The notes: a model not told the origin generated them from the letters alone. A DNA stretch of 64,000 nt from Endobacterium cereale (GCF_009617585.1 NZ_WIXI01000050.1:310001-374000); one strand, 5' to 3'. Positions 44,533 to 53,829 are shown, counted from the stretch's first letter. A program made the numbers and translations.

Positions 44533-46074
44533 TTATCGAACAGCCTCTGCGGCGTTGTGAAGCCGTCTGGACAGGGCGGCGGTCTGACCGCTGTTCACGT
44601 TTATACGTAGTGCAGAATCAAGCTTTGCTGCCAGCATTTGAGCTTGCTCGCGCAATTCGGTCAGGGAACTCGATTCCCATGCAACGCCGCGTAATGGGTG
44701 ACCTATGGCAAAAAGATCGCCATGCTCCGTCCCGGCTTGATCTCGCACGCCCCCGTCGGTGGTGGCGTCTATACCGAAACCGGTGTCGTGGCGCCGGACA
44801 AGACCATTCTCAAGCAGATGACGGACCAGCGGTGCCTTTATCCGGCTCCAGTCATGTTCCTGATGGCCACGGGCATCGATGATCCCATCGACTTTAATCG
44901 TGACTGTTTCCCTTTGGCCGCGCGGTCGCAGTGAGACCTCGATCTGCTCGCCAGATAGCTCGGCCGAGACTAGTCTTGCCGCTTGTGCCGTGAAACGGCC
45001 TGCGCGCATGGCGCGTTCGACCGCGGCATAGGATGGTGGTGCGGCACGATGCAGGGTGACATCCCAAAGGGAGCGTAGATGGCGGGTGAAGCGAAGCTGC
45101 TCGATGGTTGTCGAGCCTTGCCACAGGCGCAGGATGAAGGGTCTGAGACTGAGTGGGATAACCTGCCAGTCACGCCCTTCTGCGAGCAGTTTTCGGCGTG
45201 CACTGATCACCAGTGCCAGCAGTTCGCGGGCAGTACAAGGCAGCGCATTCTGATCAACGATGTCCAACGCCTCACCTGCGGTCCGCACGGGTTCGATGAG
45301 GTGGCCGCGGCGAGAGATGATTTGATAGCGGCCGGTAAAGCCGCGGGCCTCAAGGCTTGCTACGGTATCCACCATGCTAAGGCTCGCGCCGACGATCAGG
45401 ACCTCATTTGCTTTGCTGAGACGATCCAGTTTCACCTCATTCCACGGCGTGGCAAGGCGCGGGTCGTTGGCAAGAGACGAAAGGCCAACATCGGTGGCGA
45501 GCGGAAACACACCGGTTGCCAAAACCACAAGGTCTGCATGCAGACTGCGGCCGTCCGCGAACCCGGCCACCATCCGGCCTCCGGCGGATGGTCGGTCGAG
45601 GCGAATAACCTGCGTTTGCCAGTGTTCGAGGGTAACGCCATCGTCCATTGCGCGGATTGCATGTTGCAATTCCTCCTGAACATAGTGACCGAACAGACTG
45701 CGTGGTATGAAAAGGCCGCTAGCACCATCAGGCGGCAGAACGATATCGTGTCGATCGGAGTTCCGCTCCACCCAGTCGGCGAGGTGTGTCAGGTTGTCCC
45801 GGTGGATGGAGAAGTTGCCGGCCGGTCCGTTCATCAATTGCGCTTTGTCGGCGGTGCTGTAGGCCTGCCCACCGCCGAGCACGCTCCTCGGCTCTGCGAT
45901 AACAATCCGCATATTGTTTCGTCGCTGCTCGAGCAGACGGATCGCCAAGGCGGCGCCGGAATAACCGCCGCCGATGATGAGCACCACCGGGTGAGGGTGA
46001 TTCTCTTTCCCATATGCTGGCGGCACGCCAGGATTATGGTCCGCGATGATCTTCTGAAGTCCCGCGACCGTCAT
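44533..46074 (-). CDS. FAD/NAD(P)-binding protein (NAD_binding_9 / HpyO-like)
   Basis: 513 residues from ATG 46074, which overlaps the upstream monooxygenase stop by ATGA. Dinucleotide motif VLIIGGGYSGAALAIRLLEQ near the N-terminus and a second segment (NEVLIVGASLSMVDTVASLE) in the middle; LVVLATGVFPL is the usual FAD loop. Members accompany sulfonate and taurine gene sets and are thought to be flavin-dependent oxidoreductases; the reaction is unknown. Coupling to the SsuD-like gene suggests a role in organosulfur oxidation. Last gene of the minus-strand sulfonate unit. Confidence 0.85.
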   Translation of the reverse strand: MTVAGLQKIIADHNPGVPPAYGKENHPHPVVLIIGGGYSGAALAIRLLEQRRNNMRIVIAEPRSVLGGGQAYSTADKAQLMNGPAGNFSIHRDNLTHLADWVERNSDRHDIVLPPDGASGLFIPRSLFGHYVQEELQHAIRAMDDGVTLEHWQTQVIRLDRPSAGGRMVAGFADGRSLHADLVVLATGVFPLATDVGLSSLANDPRLATPWNEVKLDRLSKANEVLIVGASLSMVDTVASLEARGFTGRYQIISRRGHLIEPVRTAGEALDIVDQNALPCTARELLALVISARRKLLAEGRDWQVIPLSLRPFILRLWQGSTTIEQLRFTRHLRSLWDVTLHRAAPPSYAAVERAMRAGRFTAQAARLVSAELSGEQIEVSLRPRGQRETVTIKVDGIIDARGHQEHDWSRIKAPLVRHLLENGLVRRHDTGFGIDATTDGGVRDQAGTEHGDLFAIGHPLRGVAWESSSLTELREQAQMLAAKLDSALRINVNSGQTAALSRRLHNAAEAVR

Positions 46075-47147
46075 GCCGCCTCGCGCAGCAATGGCAGCAA
46101 CTGATCGCCCTGCCGAGAAATTTCGCGCAGATAGGGTGTGTCGGATAATACGAAATGCGCGATACCGAGATCGCGGTAGCACTTCAACGAACGCGCGACA
46201 TCGGCAGCAGACCCGACCAGCCACGTGGTACCGGCGCCGCCGCCACCATACCTGCCGGGCGCAGTATAAAGGTTTTCGTCCAGCACATCGCCTTTGGTCT
46301 GCAGATCGTAAAGCCGTTGCTGGCCGACCGCCTGAGGGCGGCGTTCGTCGACCCAGTCGCTTTTACCGGCTTTTGCCATCTCGGCGACTTTGGCTTCCGC
46401 CTCCGCCCACGCCTGTTCGGTCGTGTCGCGTACGAAGGTCGTAATGCGCAAACCGAATTCGAGTGGCGGCAAGTTGCGGTCCTGGTTCTTGCTCAGCTGT
46501 TTGAGCCGATCGATGCGCGCAGCAATGCCTTCCAAAGGCTCGCCCCAGAAAAGCTGAACATCGGCTTCGCTGGCCGAAACGCGCTCAGCGGCTGCGGAAG
46601 CGCCCCCGAAATAGAGTTTGGGGGTAGGGCGGTCCGGCCTCGTGGCAATCCGCGGCGTCACTGTCGAATTATCGAGCCAGTAGTGCTGGCCTTTGAACGT
46701 GACGTTATCCTCGCTCCAAAGCCGGCGTATCAGCCGCATGAATTCCTGCGTCCTGCCATAACGCTCCGCCTGGTCGCCTTCCTGATCGCCATAGGCGGCA
46801 ATGCTGTCCTGACCGGATACGATGTTGATGCGGACGCGGCCCCCGCTCAGATGATCGAGCGTTGCAATGGAGGAGGCAAGGTTTGCCGGTTTCCAGTAGC
46901 CCGGACGGATGGCGATCAACGGTTCAAATGTTGTGGTGCGGGCCGCCAGTGCCGTTGCTACCGTAAAAGTGTCTGGACGGCCCCAGCCGGCACCGAGCAA
47001 TGCGCCCTTCCATCCGTGTTCTTCCAAAGCCTTGGCGTGGCTTGTCAGGGTGTGCAGGCTGTTATGGTCGTCGCGAACCGGTTCACCGCGATGACCTCCC
47101 ACGATCTGATTGGGGATATACCAAAGAAATTCTGACTGTTGGGTCAT
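46071..47147 (-). CDS. ssuD: FMNH2-dependent alkanesulfonate monooxygenase, SsuD-like
   Basis: 358 residues, luciferase-like barrel. Diagnostic SsuD segments: EFLWYIPNQIVGGHRGEPV-type N-terminus, FEPLIAIRPGYWKPANLAS, RVRINIVSGQDSIAAYGDQ and KLYFGGASAAAERVSA. Cleaves alkanesulfonates to aldehyde and sulfite using reduced FMN, probably from the flavin reductase encoded at 51907. 48 bp after the ABC ATPase gene, 4-bp overlap with the FAD protein. Confidence 0.9.
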   Translation of the reverse strand: MTQQSEFLWYIPNQIVGGHRGEPVRDDHNSLHTLTSHAKALEEHGWKGALLGAGWGRPDTFTVATALAARTTTFEPLIAIRPGYWKPANLASSIATLDHLSGGRVRINIVSGQDSIAAYGDQEGDQAERYGRTQEFMRLIRRLWSEDNVTFKGQHYWLDNSTVTPRIATRPDRPTPKLYFGGASAAAERVSASEADVQLFWGEPLEGIAARIDRLKQLSKNQDRNLPPLEFGLRITTFVRDTTEQAWAEAEAKVAEMAKAGKSDWVDERRPQAVGQQRLYDLQTKGDVLDENLYTAPGRYGGGGAGTTWLVGSAADVARSLKCYRDLGIAHFVLSDTPYLREISRQGDQLLPLLREAA

Positions 47148-47195
47148 AGTCCATCTAATCTTTTGAATGAAAAGGAGTTCGGACGGAGCGTCCGC

Positions 47196-47927
47196 TCAAA
47201 TGACGTGGGCGGCCTGCAATGCCGTCAGCACATCGCTCTTTAGTTCAGCCAGTCGCGCGGCGCGGCGATCACGAGGACGCGGGACATCGACGGACAGATC
47301 ATGCTGGATGCCGCCATCGCCTGCGCCCATCACGTAGATGCGATCGCCGAGATAAAGCGCTTCATCAATGTCATGCGTGACCAGCAGAAACGAAATGCCC
47401 CGCTGTTCGACAAGCTTGAGAACGAGATCCTGCAGCTTCATGCGGGTAAAGGCATCGACGGCGCTGAAGGGCTCGTCGAGCAGCAGGATACGCGGTTCGG
47501 TGTAGAGCGCGCGGGCAATCGCCACACGCTGCGCCATGCCGCCTGAAAGCGCTTTCGGCAGTGTGGCGGCGTGACCGGTCAGGCCCACATCGGCAATCAG
47601 CCCGTTCACCCGGCCGGTGTCATATTTGGCACCGTCTGCGAAACCGATATTCTGCGAGACCGTCAGCCATGGCATCAGCCGTGGTTCCTGGAACACGAAG
47701 GCCACGGGCGGCGACTTCGTGTTTCCATCCTGCCCGGTTTTGACCGACACGCTGCCCGAAAACTGCTTGTCCAGGCCGGCGGCAATACGCAGAAGCGTGC
47801 TCTTGCCGCAACCGCTCGGGCCCAGCAGAACGGCTGCCTGGCTATCGTCCAGACTGAGCTTGATGTCGTGCAGGACAATCGTTTTGCCGAAAGCTTTTTC
47901 GCGAACGTCTATATCCAGAAGGCTCAT
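47196..47927 (-). CDS. ssuB: sulfonate ABC transporter ATP-binding protein, SsuB-like
   Basis: 243 residues from ATG 47927, overlapping the permease stop by ATGA. Walker A LLGPSGCGKSTLLRIAAGLD, Q-loop FVFQEPRLMPWLTVSQN, signature [17 protein letters not shown], Walker B ILLLDEPFSAVDAFTR and switch His LLVTHDIDEALYLG. Nitrate/sulfonate/taurine type. Confidence 0.93.
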   Translation of the reverse strand: MSLLDIDVREKAFGKTIVLHDIKLSLDDSQAAVLLGPSGCGKSTLLRIAAGLDKQFSGSVSVKTGQDGNTKSPPVAFVFQEPRLMPWLTVSQNIGFADGAKYDTGRVNGLIADVGLTGHAATLPKALSGGMAQRVAIARALYTEPRILLLDEPFSAVDAFTRMKLQDLVLKLVEQRGISFLLVTHDIDEALYLGDRIYVMGAGDGGIQHDLSVDVPRPRDRRAARLAELKSDVLTALQAAHVI

Positions 47928-48793
47928 GCCGGGCGCCCTCCGATTGCGGTCGCATAGCTGTCGCGCCAAGACAAGCAACGGTCCTCGATCAGCTTGAACA
48001 GGCTGTCTGAAACTTTTCCCAGAACCGCCAGACAGATGATGGCGATCAGCACAAGATCGGGGCGGGACAATTCACGGCCATCCGACAGCATATAGCCGAT
48101 GCCTTCCGAGGCTGCGAGAAGTTCGGCGGCCACGACGCTCAGCCAGGCAAGCGACAACCCGTAGCGCAGGCCGGTAAAGAGGTGCGGAAGGGAGGCCGGG
48201 ATGAGGATACGCCAGACCAGGACGGGTAGGGGCTGCCGATACATCTCCCCGACTTCCACCAGTTTGCGATCGACATTGCGGATGCCGGAAAACAGGCTGA
48301 GATAGACGGGGAAAAACGCGCTTTTGGCGATCAGCACGATTTTCGACGTTTCGCCGATGCCGAACCAGATCATCAGCAGTGGTACCCAGGCAAGGCTCGG
48401 CACGGCGCGAAGTGCCTGAAAACTCGGCTCGAGATAACGCTCGGCCGAATACCAGAGGCCAACCACCGAGCCAACGATGACGGCGAGCAGCGAGCCGATG
48501 ACAAAACCGGTGAGCACACGTAACGCACTTGCACCAATATTGGTCCAAAGTGGCCCCTCTGCCAGATAAAGAAAAGTCTCATAAAGATCCGATGGCGGCG
48601 GTAGTACGTATGGACTGATCCAGCCCATACGGACAAATAGCTCGAGAAGAGCCAGCGCGCCGACCGGCACGATTGCGCCGCGCAGGTCGACAGACACAAT
48701 TTTCGCGATGATCCGGGAGGATGCTCTCGATGACCGAGTTTTTATCTGTTCGTCTTGTGCCTCGCCCCTGAATTCATGGGTGGAAATCGTCAT
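47924..48793 (-). CDS. ssuC: sulfonate ABC transporter permease, SsuC-like
   Basis: 289 residues, six membrane helices after a 35-residue polar N-terminus. EAA loop region (GEMYRQPLPVLVWRILIPAS) and family segment FQALRAVPSLAWVPLLMIWF are clear. Coupled by ATGA overlaps to the binding-protein gene upstream and the ATPase gene downstream. Confidence 0.93.
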   Translation of the reverse strand: MTISTHEFRGEAQDEQIKTRSSRASSRIIAKIVSVDLRGAIVPVGALALLELFVRMGWISPYVLPPPSDLYETFLYLAEGPLWTNIGASALRVLTGFVIGSLLAVIVGSVVGLWYSAERYLEPSFQALRAVPSLAWVPLLMIWFGIGETSKIVLIAKSAFFPVYLSLFSGIRNVDRKLVEVGEMYRQPLPVLVWRILIPASLPHLFTGLRYGLSLAWLSVVAAELLAASEGIGYMLSDGRELSRPDLVLIAIICLAVLGKVSDSLFKLIEDRCLSWRDSYATAIGGRPA

Positions 48794-49785
48794 GAGCCGA
48801 GTACTTTCCGGGCCGGCGCAGGCTCCAGAAGCTGGCCGAGAACATCATCGACATTCGTCCCCGGTCGCAGAACTTCCGGACCAAGGAGAGGTGTGGCCGT
48901 CTTGATGGAAGCCAGCAGTTCATCACCGGGAACCGGGTCCGTCCAATCGCGGCGTTCGACCGTCAGCTTTGTGACCTGCGGGTCGCCACCGGCCTGCTCG
49001 GTCACGAATGCGATGAACTCCTCCTTGTTTTCGCGGATCCACTTTTGCGTCTGCGCCCAGACACCTAGCACGCGCTCGACCGCTTTGGGGTGCTTGCCGA
49101 GAAACGCTTCCGATACACTGAAAACGCTACCTTCACGCCAGCTTCTATCGTTGAAAATTGCACGGTCGCCGGCGATTTCCGCCTGCGCCGTTTGCGGGTC
49201 GATCCCGACCCAGGCATCGACCTGACCCTGTCGAAGCGCGGCGAACCCTTCCGGGTGCTGCAGATTGACGACCTTAAGGTCGTTGATGGTCAGGTCGGAC
49301 TTCGAGAGTGCACGCACCAGCGTGAAATAGGGCGCCGTACCCTTGGTGACGGCGATCGTTTTGCCCTTCAGGTCCGCCACGGATTGCAACGGAGAATCCT
49401 GCTTGACCTGAATGATCGAAGAGCCGCCCCAGCTTGCCACGTAAATGACTTTCAGAGGTGCGCCATTGGCACGCGACAGGAAGGCGGAGAGAGCCGCAGA
49501 CCCGGCGAAATCCGTTGAGCCTACCTTTAGAAATTCGAGCGAATTATTGCTGCCGCGCGACTGCACCCAGGTGATTTTCGTGCCGACATCCTTGAACGCT
49601 TCCTCAAGCCAGCCCTTGTTTTTGATGAGCAGCGTGTGGGAGGAATAGAAGCCCCAGTCGAGCCGCAATTCCGTTGGAAAATCCGCACTGGATTGGGCGA
49701 GGGAGGCGCCTAGAGAAAGCGGAGATGCGAGAATTGCTCCTGCACCGATTTTGAGAGCATTTCGTCTCGAAAGCATCATCGTCAT
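48790..49785 (-). CDS. ssuA: sulfonate ABC transporter substrate-binding protein, SsuA-like
   Basis: 331 residues from ATG 49785, eight bases after TAGGGA; an in-frame TTG at 49818 is unlikely. N-terminus LSRRNALKIGAGAILASPLS carries an Arg pair before the hydrophobic core and may be a Tat signal. SsuA/TauA-type domain (SADFPTELRLDWGFYSSHT, LKGKTIAVTKGTAPYFTLVR, GQVDAWVGIDPQTAQAEIAG). First gene of the minus-strand unit, with an Rrf2-type dyad just upstream. Confidence 0.92.
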   Translation of the reverse strand: MTMMLSRRNALKIGAGAILASPLSLGASLAQSSADFPTELRLDWGFYSSHTLLIKNKGWLEEAFKDVGTKITWVQSRGSNNSLEFLKVGSTDFAGSAALSAFLSRANGAPLKVIYVASWGGSSIIQVKQDSPLQSVADLKGKTIAVTKGTAPYFTLVRALSKSDLTINDLKVVNLQHPEGFAALRQGQVDAWVGIDPQTAQAEIAGDRAIFNDRSWREGSVFSVSEAFLGKHPKAVERVLGVWAQTQKWIRENKEEFIAFVTEQAGGDPQVTKLTVERRDWTDPVPGDELLASIKTATPLLGPEVLRPGTNVDDVLGQLLEPAPARKVLGS

Positions 49786-49798
49786 TATATTCCCTATA

Positions 49799-49815
49799 TC
49801 TATCGATTTTATAGA
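49799..49815. promoter_or_regulatory. candidate Rrf2 operator upstream of ssuA
   Basis: TCTAT-N7-ATAGA dyad followed by CAATAGG. It sits 14 bp before the ssuA start, in the 305-bp ssuA/rrf2 divergent region (49786-50090), which otherwise shows no gene. The same 5-7-5 layout recurs at 52763-52779 and, less perfectly, at 52512-52528. Confidence 0.6.
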
Positions 49816-50090
49816 CAATAGGTATAGGCAAACCGGTTTCGAGCGTCGCGGTAAGGAATCCTATAATTCTGGCAGGGCCAGGAAAATTATATTGAAACGC
49901 CATCGGTCCCTCGCAAGGGTGTTCCGTCTGCATCTCCAGCCAGAGACGGAAAATCGCATCTCGAAAGATAGACGTTGATGCTGCCGACGCCTCAATTCGC
50001 AGGCTTTATTGAACCATCCGCAGCCTTCGTGTATCTGGGAAATCATTCCTGCGTGCTGTGCCAGGGCGAAGAACGGATAGATTTATCTCG

Positions 50091-50537
50091 ATGCTCACCA
50101 AGAAGGGGAAATACGGCCTCAAGGCGCTGGTCCATCTTGCACAGCTAGAGCCCGGTAAAACTGCCTTCGTGAGCGAGATCGCCGAAAAGAACAATATCTC
50201 CAAGAAGTTTCTCGACGCCATTCTTCTGGAATTGCGCAAGGGCGGCATCCTGCGCTCCAAAAAAGGGCCGGGCGGCGGTTATGCGCTTTCCAAGCCGGCC
50301 TCCGAGATTTCCATCGGGCAAGCTGTGCGGATTCTGGACGGGCCACTTGCGCCCATCCGCTGCGCCAGCAAAACCGCGTTCGAAGCCTGCGACGACTGCG
50401 ATCATCCGGACGACTGTCAGGTAAGGCATTCGATGACGGAAGTCAGGGATGCCATTTCCGCGGTTCTCGATACGATGACACTGGAACAGATGGTCGCCAA
50501 GCGTTCCTCTGATCTCGCCGACAGGCTCATCCAGTAA
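50091..50537 (+). CDS. Rrf2-family regulator with Cys cluster (CymR/IscR-like)
   Basis: 148 residues from ATG 50091. Winged helix of the Rrf2 type (LTKKGKYGLKALVHLAQLE, NNISKKFLDAILLELRKGG, SKKGPGGGYALSKPASEISI). Cysteines at residues 91, 100, 103 and 109 occupy the region where IscR holds its Fe-S ligands, so a cluster or a thiol sensor is plausible; CymR of Bacillus lacks this and senses cysteine synthesis through CysK. Flanked on both sides by organosulfur genes, it probably reports sulfur or cysteine status. Possible sites are the TCTAC/GTAGA dyads nearby. Confidence 0.9.
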   Translation: MLTKKGKYGLKALVHLAQLEPGKTAFVSEIAEKNNISKKFLDAILLELRKGGILRSKKGPGGGYALSKPASEISIGQAVRILDGPLAPIRCASKTAFEACDDCDHPDDCQVRHSMTEVRDAISAVLDTMTLEQMVAKRSSDLADRLIQ

Positions 50538-51755
50538 TCAAAATTGGCCGTTGGGTTCCGGCAGTTTGCCATTGAGATGGAAATCGCCGATTGCGTGATG
50601 TTTCCATCGCACCGGATCGTGCACCGTATGTGTGCGAGCATTGCGCCAGTGGCGATCGAAATTGAAGCTCTCGTCGGTTGATGATGTTCCCGCAAGCTCG
50701 AACAAGGCATTCGTTGCCTCAAGGGCTGCTTCCGTCGTCAGGATTTTTGCGGATGCTACGGCAATCGACGCTTCAGCGGCGACCTCTGCGGACGGACTGA
50801 CCTGTGCAATGTCAATCTTGCTTCCGGCACGCTCCAGAACGGCCGCCGCCGCCTCGATTTTAACGGCGATCGACCCGGCCCGTGCGACTGTCAGCGGATC
50901 ATGGCTTGCGGTATCGATGCCGAGATTGCTGTTGCCGCGTGCCTTTGTGCGCACGAAATCGACCATATCGGCAAACGCTGCGCGGGCGATGCCAAGGTCC
51001 ACGGCGGCGTGCAGCAATTGTGCCAGGGCGCCAAGCGGAGCTGGTTGCGAAAAGGCCTTATGACTTTCAATCACGGCGTCGGCGGACACATAGAGATTGT
51101 CGATCACGACGGTGCCGCTTGCGGTCGTGCGCTGTCCGAACCCCGACCAGTCGTCGATGACAGACAAACCGTCGCTCTCTCTCGCGACGATCGCCATCAC
51201 CAGCCTGTCCTGCACATCCAGCGCGAAGATGGCGATCCAGTCTGCAAACAGGGCGCCGGTTGAATAATATTTCCGTCCAGAGATACGGTAACCCGGACCG
51301 TCCTGCACGAGACGTGTGCTGATGTCGCCAGATGCTTTCGCATCCCGTTCCGCCAGCGCATTGGCAAAATGGTCACCGGCCAGCGCGCGCGTAAAGAAGT
51401 AGCGCTTCTGTTCCTCGCTGCCTGCAAGGCGCAGTACATCGAGAATATAAAAATGGTTCTGCGGGATCTGGCCTATGGAACTGTCCGCCTCGGACAGGAT
51501 GGCGAGCATTTCCGCCAGAAACGGGTTGGAGATATCCGCCCCACCATACTCCGCCGGCACGGTTACACCGAGAAGGCCGGATTGTGCCAAGAGCTGCATC
51601 TCATGATGCGGCAGGATACGTTGTCGATCGCGCAGGCTTGATCCTTCGCTTAACCGGCTTGCCATAGATTTGGCGATATCGATCGCCTGGTCTTCATGGG
51701 CGATGTAGGGCGCAACCGCCCTGAGCTTTGCTGCCAAGCCAACGACACTGCCCAT
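50538..51755 (-). CDS. SfnB-like sulfur-acquisition oxidoreductase (acyl-CoA dehydrogenase fold)
   Basis: 405 residues from ATG 51755, six bases after AGGAGG. Acyl-CoA-dehydrogenase fold with AEYGGADISNPFLAEMLAIL and ISGRKYYSTGALFADWIAI, and the SfnB/DszC-type C-terminal end (RNARTHTVHDPVRWKHHAIG). Family members are FMN-dependent monooxygenases acting on sulfones or thiophene-type compounds under sulfur limitation. Its stop lies against the rrf2 stop (convergent). Confidence 0.88.
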   Translation of the reverse strand: MGSVVGLAAKLRAVAPYIAHEDQAIDIAKSMASRLSEGSSLRDRQRILPHHEMQLLAQSGLLGVTVPAEYGGADISNPFLAEMLAILSEADSSIGQIPQNHFYILDVLRLAGSEEQKRYFFTRALAGDHFANALAERDAKASGDISTRLVQDGPGYRISGRKYYSTGALFADWIAIFALDVQDRLVMAIVARESDGLSVIDDWSGFGQRTTASGTVVIDNLYVSADAVIESHKAFSQPAPLGALAQLLHAAVDLGIARAAFADMVDFVRTKARGNSNLGIDTASHDPLTVARAGSIAVKIEAAAAVLERAGSKIDIAQVSPSAEVAAEASIAVASAKILTTEAALEATNALFELAGTSSTDESFNFDRHWRNARTHTVHDPVRWKHHAIGDFHLNGKLPEPNGQF

Positions 51756-51906
51756 CCGAGCCTCCTGAAAATTCAACTCAGCCTAAACGGATTGCCTCCC
51801 GGCAGCACGGCATCGAGCCACTGCACCGGGTTCTGAAAGGGGAATAAAGCTTCAATATCTCTCGTTGGCTTGGCGTATTTTGCCATGATCGATCGATGTG
51901 CCGGTT

Positions 51907-52440
51907 TCAGGACGAGACCGAACCGTAGCGGCCGCGACTGTATATCAACGGCGAACCGCCCTGCGCGGTGACGGCGACGACCCGGCCAATGATGATGGCA
52001 TGGCTATGCCTTTCGATAATGTCTTCCACCTCGCAATCGATGGATGCGAGCGAGCCGACGAGAGCAGCAGCACCCGTAACCAGCGTGGTCCATTCCGCAC
52101 CGCCGTAACGCTGCCGCCCCTTCAGCCCGTCTTTGCCTGAAAAACGCTCGGCCACGACCTGATCCTCGATATCCAGGATGTTGACGCAGAAATGGCCGTA
52201 CTTGGCGATGACAGGCCATGTGGACGAGGATTTGTTGATGTTGACGATCATCGTGGGTGGATCGACCGAAAGGGCCGTCGCCGACGTCACGGTGGCGCCC
52301 GTCCTGTCTTCTCCGTCTCCTGCAGTCACGACAGATACCGTGCCTGCAACATGCCGCATGACGGCTTTTAGTTCTTCGGCCGACGGTGCCGGGAGATGAA
52401 ATGCCGGTTCGATCGTCAATGACGTGGCAAGCGTGCTCAT
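51907..52440 (-). CDS. flavin reductase (HpaC/SsuE-function, flavin_reduct domain)
   Basis: 177 residues. Flavin-reductase-like split barrel: VMRHVAGTVSVVTAGDGEDR, ATVTSATALSVDPPTMIVNI, NKSSSTWPVIAKYGHFCVNI, and HAIIIGRVVAV at the end. Supplies reduced FMN to monooxygenases; the neighbouring SfnB-like enzyme and the three luciferase-like enzymes are the obvious clients. Start chosen at the second of two adjacent ATGs (52440) for better spacing to GGAG. Same strand as the SfnB-like gene, 151 bp ahead of it. Confidence 0.9.
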   Translation of the reverse strand: MSTLATSLTIEPAFHLPAPSAEELKAVMRHVAGTVSVVTAGDGEDRTGATVTSATALSVDPPTMIVNINKSSSTWPVIAKYGHFCVNILDIEDQVVAERFSGKDGLKGRQRYGGAEWTTLVTGAAALVGSLASIDCEVEDIIERHSHAIIIGRVVAVTAQGGSPLIYSRGRYGSVSS

Positions 52441-52511
52441 CATGTCTCCATTGGTTGGCAGCGAAGGATAAATCGGCTCCTGCAGCTGCGTGGATGGGTG
52501 AGACGCTATAA

Positions 52512-52528
52512 GCTATTTAATTTGTAGA
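52512..52528. promoter_or_regulatory. candidate Rrf2 operator upstream of the flavin reductase
   Basis: GCTAT-N7-GTAGA followed by CAAAG, a degenerate copy of the TCTAC-N7-GTAGA dyad, about 70 bp before the flavin reductase start in the 376-bp divergent region 52441-52816. The region holds no gene. Confidence 0.45.
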
Positions 52529-52762
52529 CAAAGAAGAACATCGCGAAGATCAGCATGAATGTAGAAAGGATTTTCTCCAGCGATATGATTTATCGATGTC
52601 GGCGCTGCGAAAATTCCACGCGATGGCGATAATCTGAAACGCCTCACTATGGGCTATGATGCCCTCCCGGATCCGTATCGGTTTCAAAATTCTCATGCAC
52701 GGCAAAAGCCGGGACGTATTTTCTCCCTTTGCAGCGGCAATCGAAAATTACGCCCTTCATTA

Positions 52763-52779
52763 TCTACTAAATCAGTAGA
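52763..52779. promoter_or_regulatory. candidate Rrf2 operator upstream of the monooxygenase operon
   Basis: Perfect dyad TCTAC-N7-GTAGA (TCTACT and AGTAGA arms), followed by CAAATAG, 37 bp upstream of the first luciferase-like gene. Best copy of the motif shared with 49799-49815. Confidence 0.65.
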
Positions 52780-52816
52780 CAAATAGTGCGGTATCGAAAC
52801 TGCCAGCGAGGCGACC

Positions 52817-53812
52817 ATGTATTCACTGAGCCTGCTCGACAAGAGCCCGATCTCGTCAGGAGAAAGCGCGGTATCGGCGCTTTCCGATACCGTCAAGCTG
52901 GCGAAGAGGGCGGAAGAGCTTGGTTATCGCCGCTTCTGGGTGGCAGAACATCATGGCAGCACCGAGCTGGCAAGTTCTGCGCCGGAGGTGCTGATCGCCT
53001 GGATCCTGTCGCACACGTCTCGCATTCGTGTCGGTTCCGGTGGCGTCATGCTGCAGCATTACAGCCCTTACAAGGTGGCCGAGGTGTTCAATCTGCTTTC
53101 GTCGCTGGCGCCGGGGCGGGTCGATCTTGGTGTCGGCAAGGCGCCGGGCGGGCTGCCGCAATCGACGGAGGCACTGCAGGCCTATCGCCGGGAAAAACCA
53201 GATTTCGATCAGCAGTTGGCTGAATTGCAGGCCTTTCTCGCTCACGCCGTGAATTCAGATCGGCCAAATGAGCGCGCCTTTCCCGGCCCGCAGCCGCTGG
53301 TGGCCGCGGAACGGTTTTTACTCGGGGCGAGCCCAGGCAGTGCCAGGTTGGCGGCCGCCCAGGGCTGGGATTTCGTTTTTGCCGGGCATCTCAACGGCGA
53401 CCCGGAAAACCTGCGCCTCAGCCTTGAAACCTATCGTCAGCAGAGCGGTGGAAAGTCGCCGATCCTGGCACTCTCCGCCTATGCATCTGAAAACGCGGCG
53501 GATGCACGGGCATTCGTCTCGGAACTAAAGATCTTCAAGGTCTTCCTCGACAACGGCCAGTCGGTCAGCCTTGGTCGCCGCGATCAGGCGGAGGAGTTTG
53601 CGAGGCAGGCCGGCGCCACGGACTTTCGCATAGAGGAACGCAAACCGAGTGTGTTGCATGGCACGCCGGGCACCATCCATGCGGAACTCGCACGCCTGAC
53701 TTCTCTCTACGGCATCGAGGAATTCATTCTCGAACCGCCCGCCGCCGGTATCGACCGGCGCCTGGCATCCATCGAGCTTCTGGCTCGCAATCCTCTCTCG
53801 GCAGCAGCCTGA
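52817..53812 (+). CDS. luciferase-like flavin monooxygenase, MsnO8/CmoO type
   Basis: 331 residues. N-terminus [20 protein letters not shown] and the segment [20 protein letters not shown] are typical of the MsnO8 branch of bacterial luciferase-like enzymes, to which B. subtilis YtmO (CmoO) belongs; [20 protein letters not shown] follows later. Needs FMNH2. First gene of a plus-strand run that reproduces the parts list of the Bacillus ytmI-ytnM operon, so a role in oxidising N-acetylated S-substituted cysteines is proposed. Confidence 0.87.
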   Translation: MYSLSLLDKSPISSGESAVSALSDTVKLAKRAEELGYRRFWVAEHHGSTELASSAPEVLIAWILSHTSRIRVGSGGVMLQHYSPYKVAEVFNLLSSLAPGRVDLGVGKAPGGLPQSTEALQAYRREKPDFDQQLAELQAFLAHAVNSDRPNERAFPGPQPLVAAERFLLGASPGSARLAAAQGWDFVFAGHLNGDPENLRLSLETYRQQSGGKSPILALSAYASENAADARAFVSELKIFKVFLDNGQSVSLGRRDQAEEFARQAGATDFRIEERKPSVLHGTPGTIHAELARLTSLYGIEEFILEPPAAGIDRRLASIELLARNPLSAAA

Positions 53813-53829
53813 TTTCAAGGATATACCGA

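Noticed and set aside
45079-46104. 341-codon plus-strand ORF
   Set aside because: Antisense to the FAD protein, whose nucleotide-binding motifs are intact.
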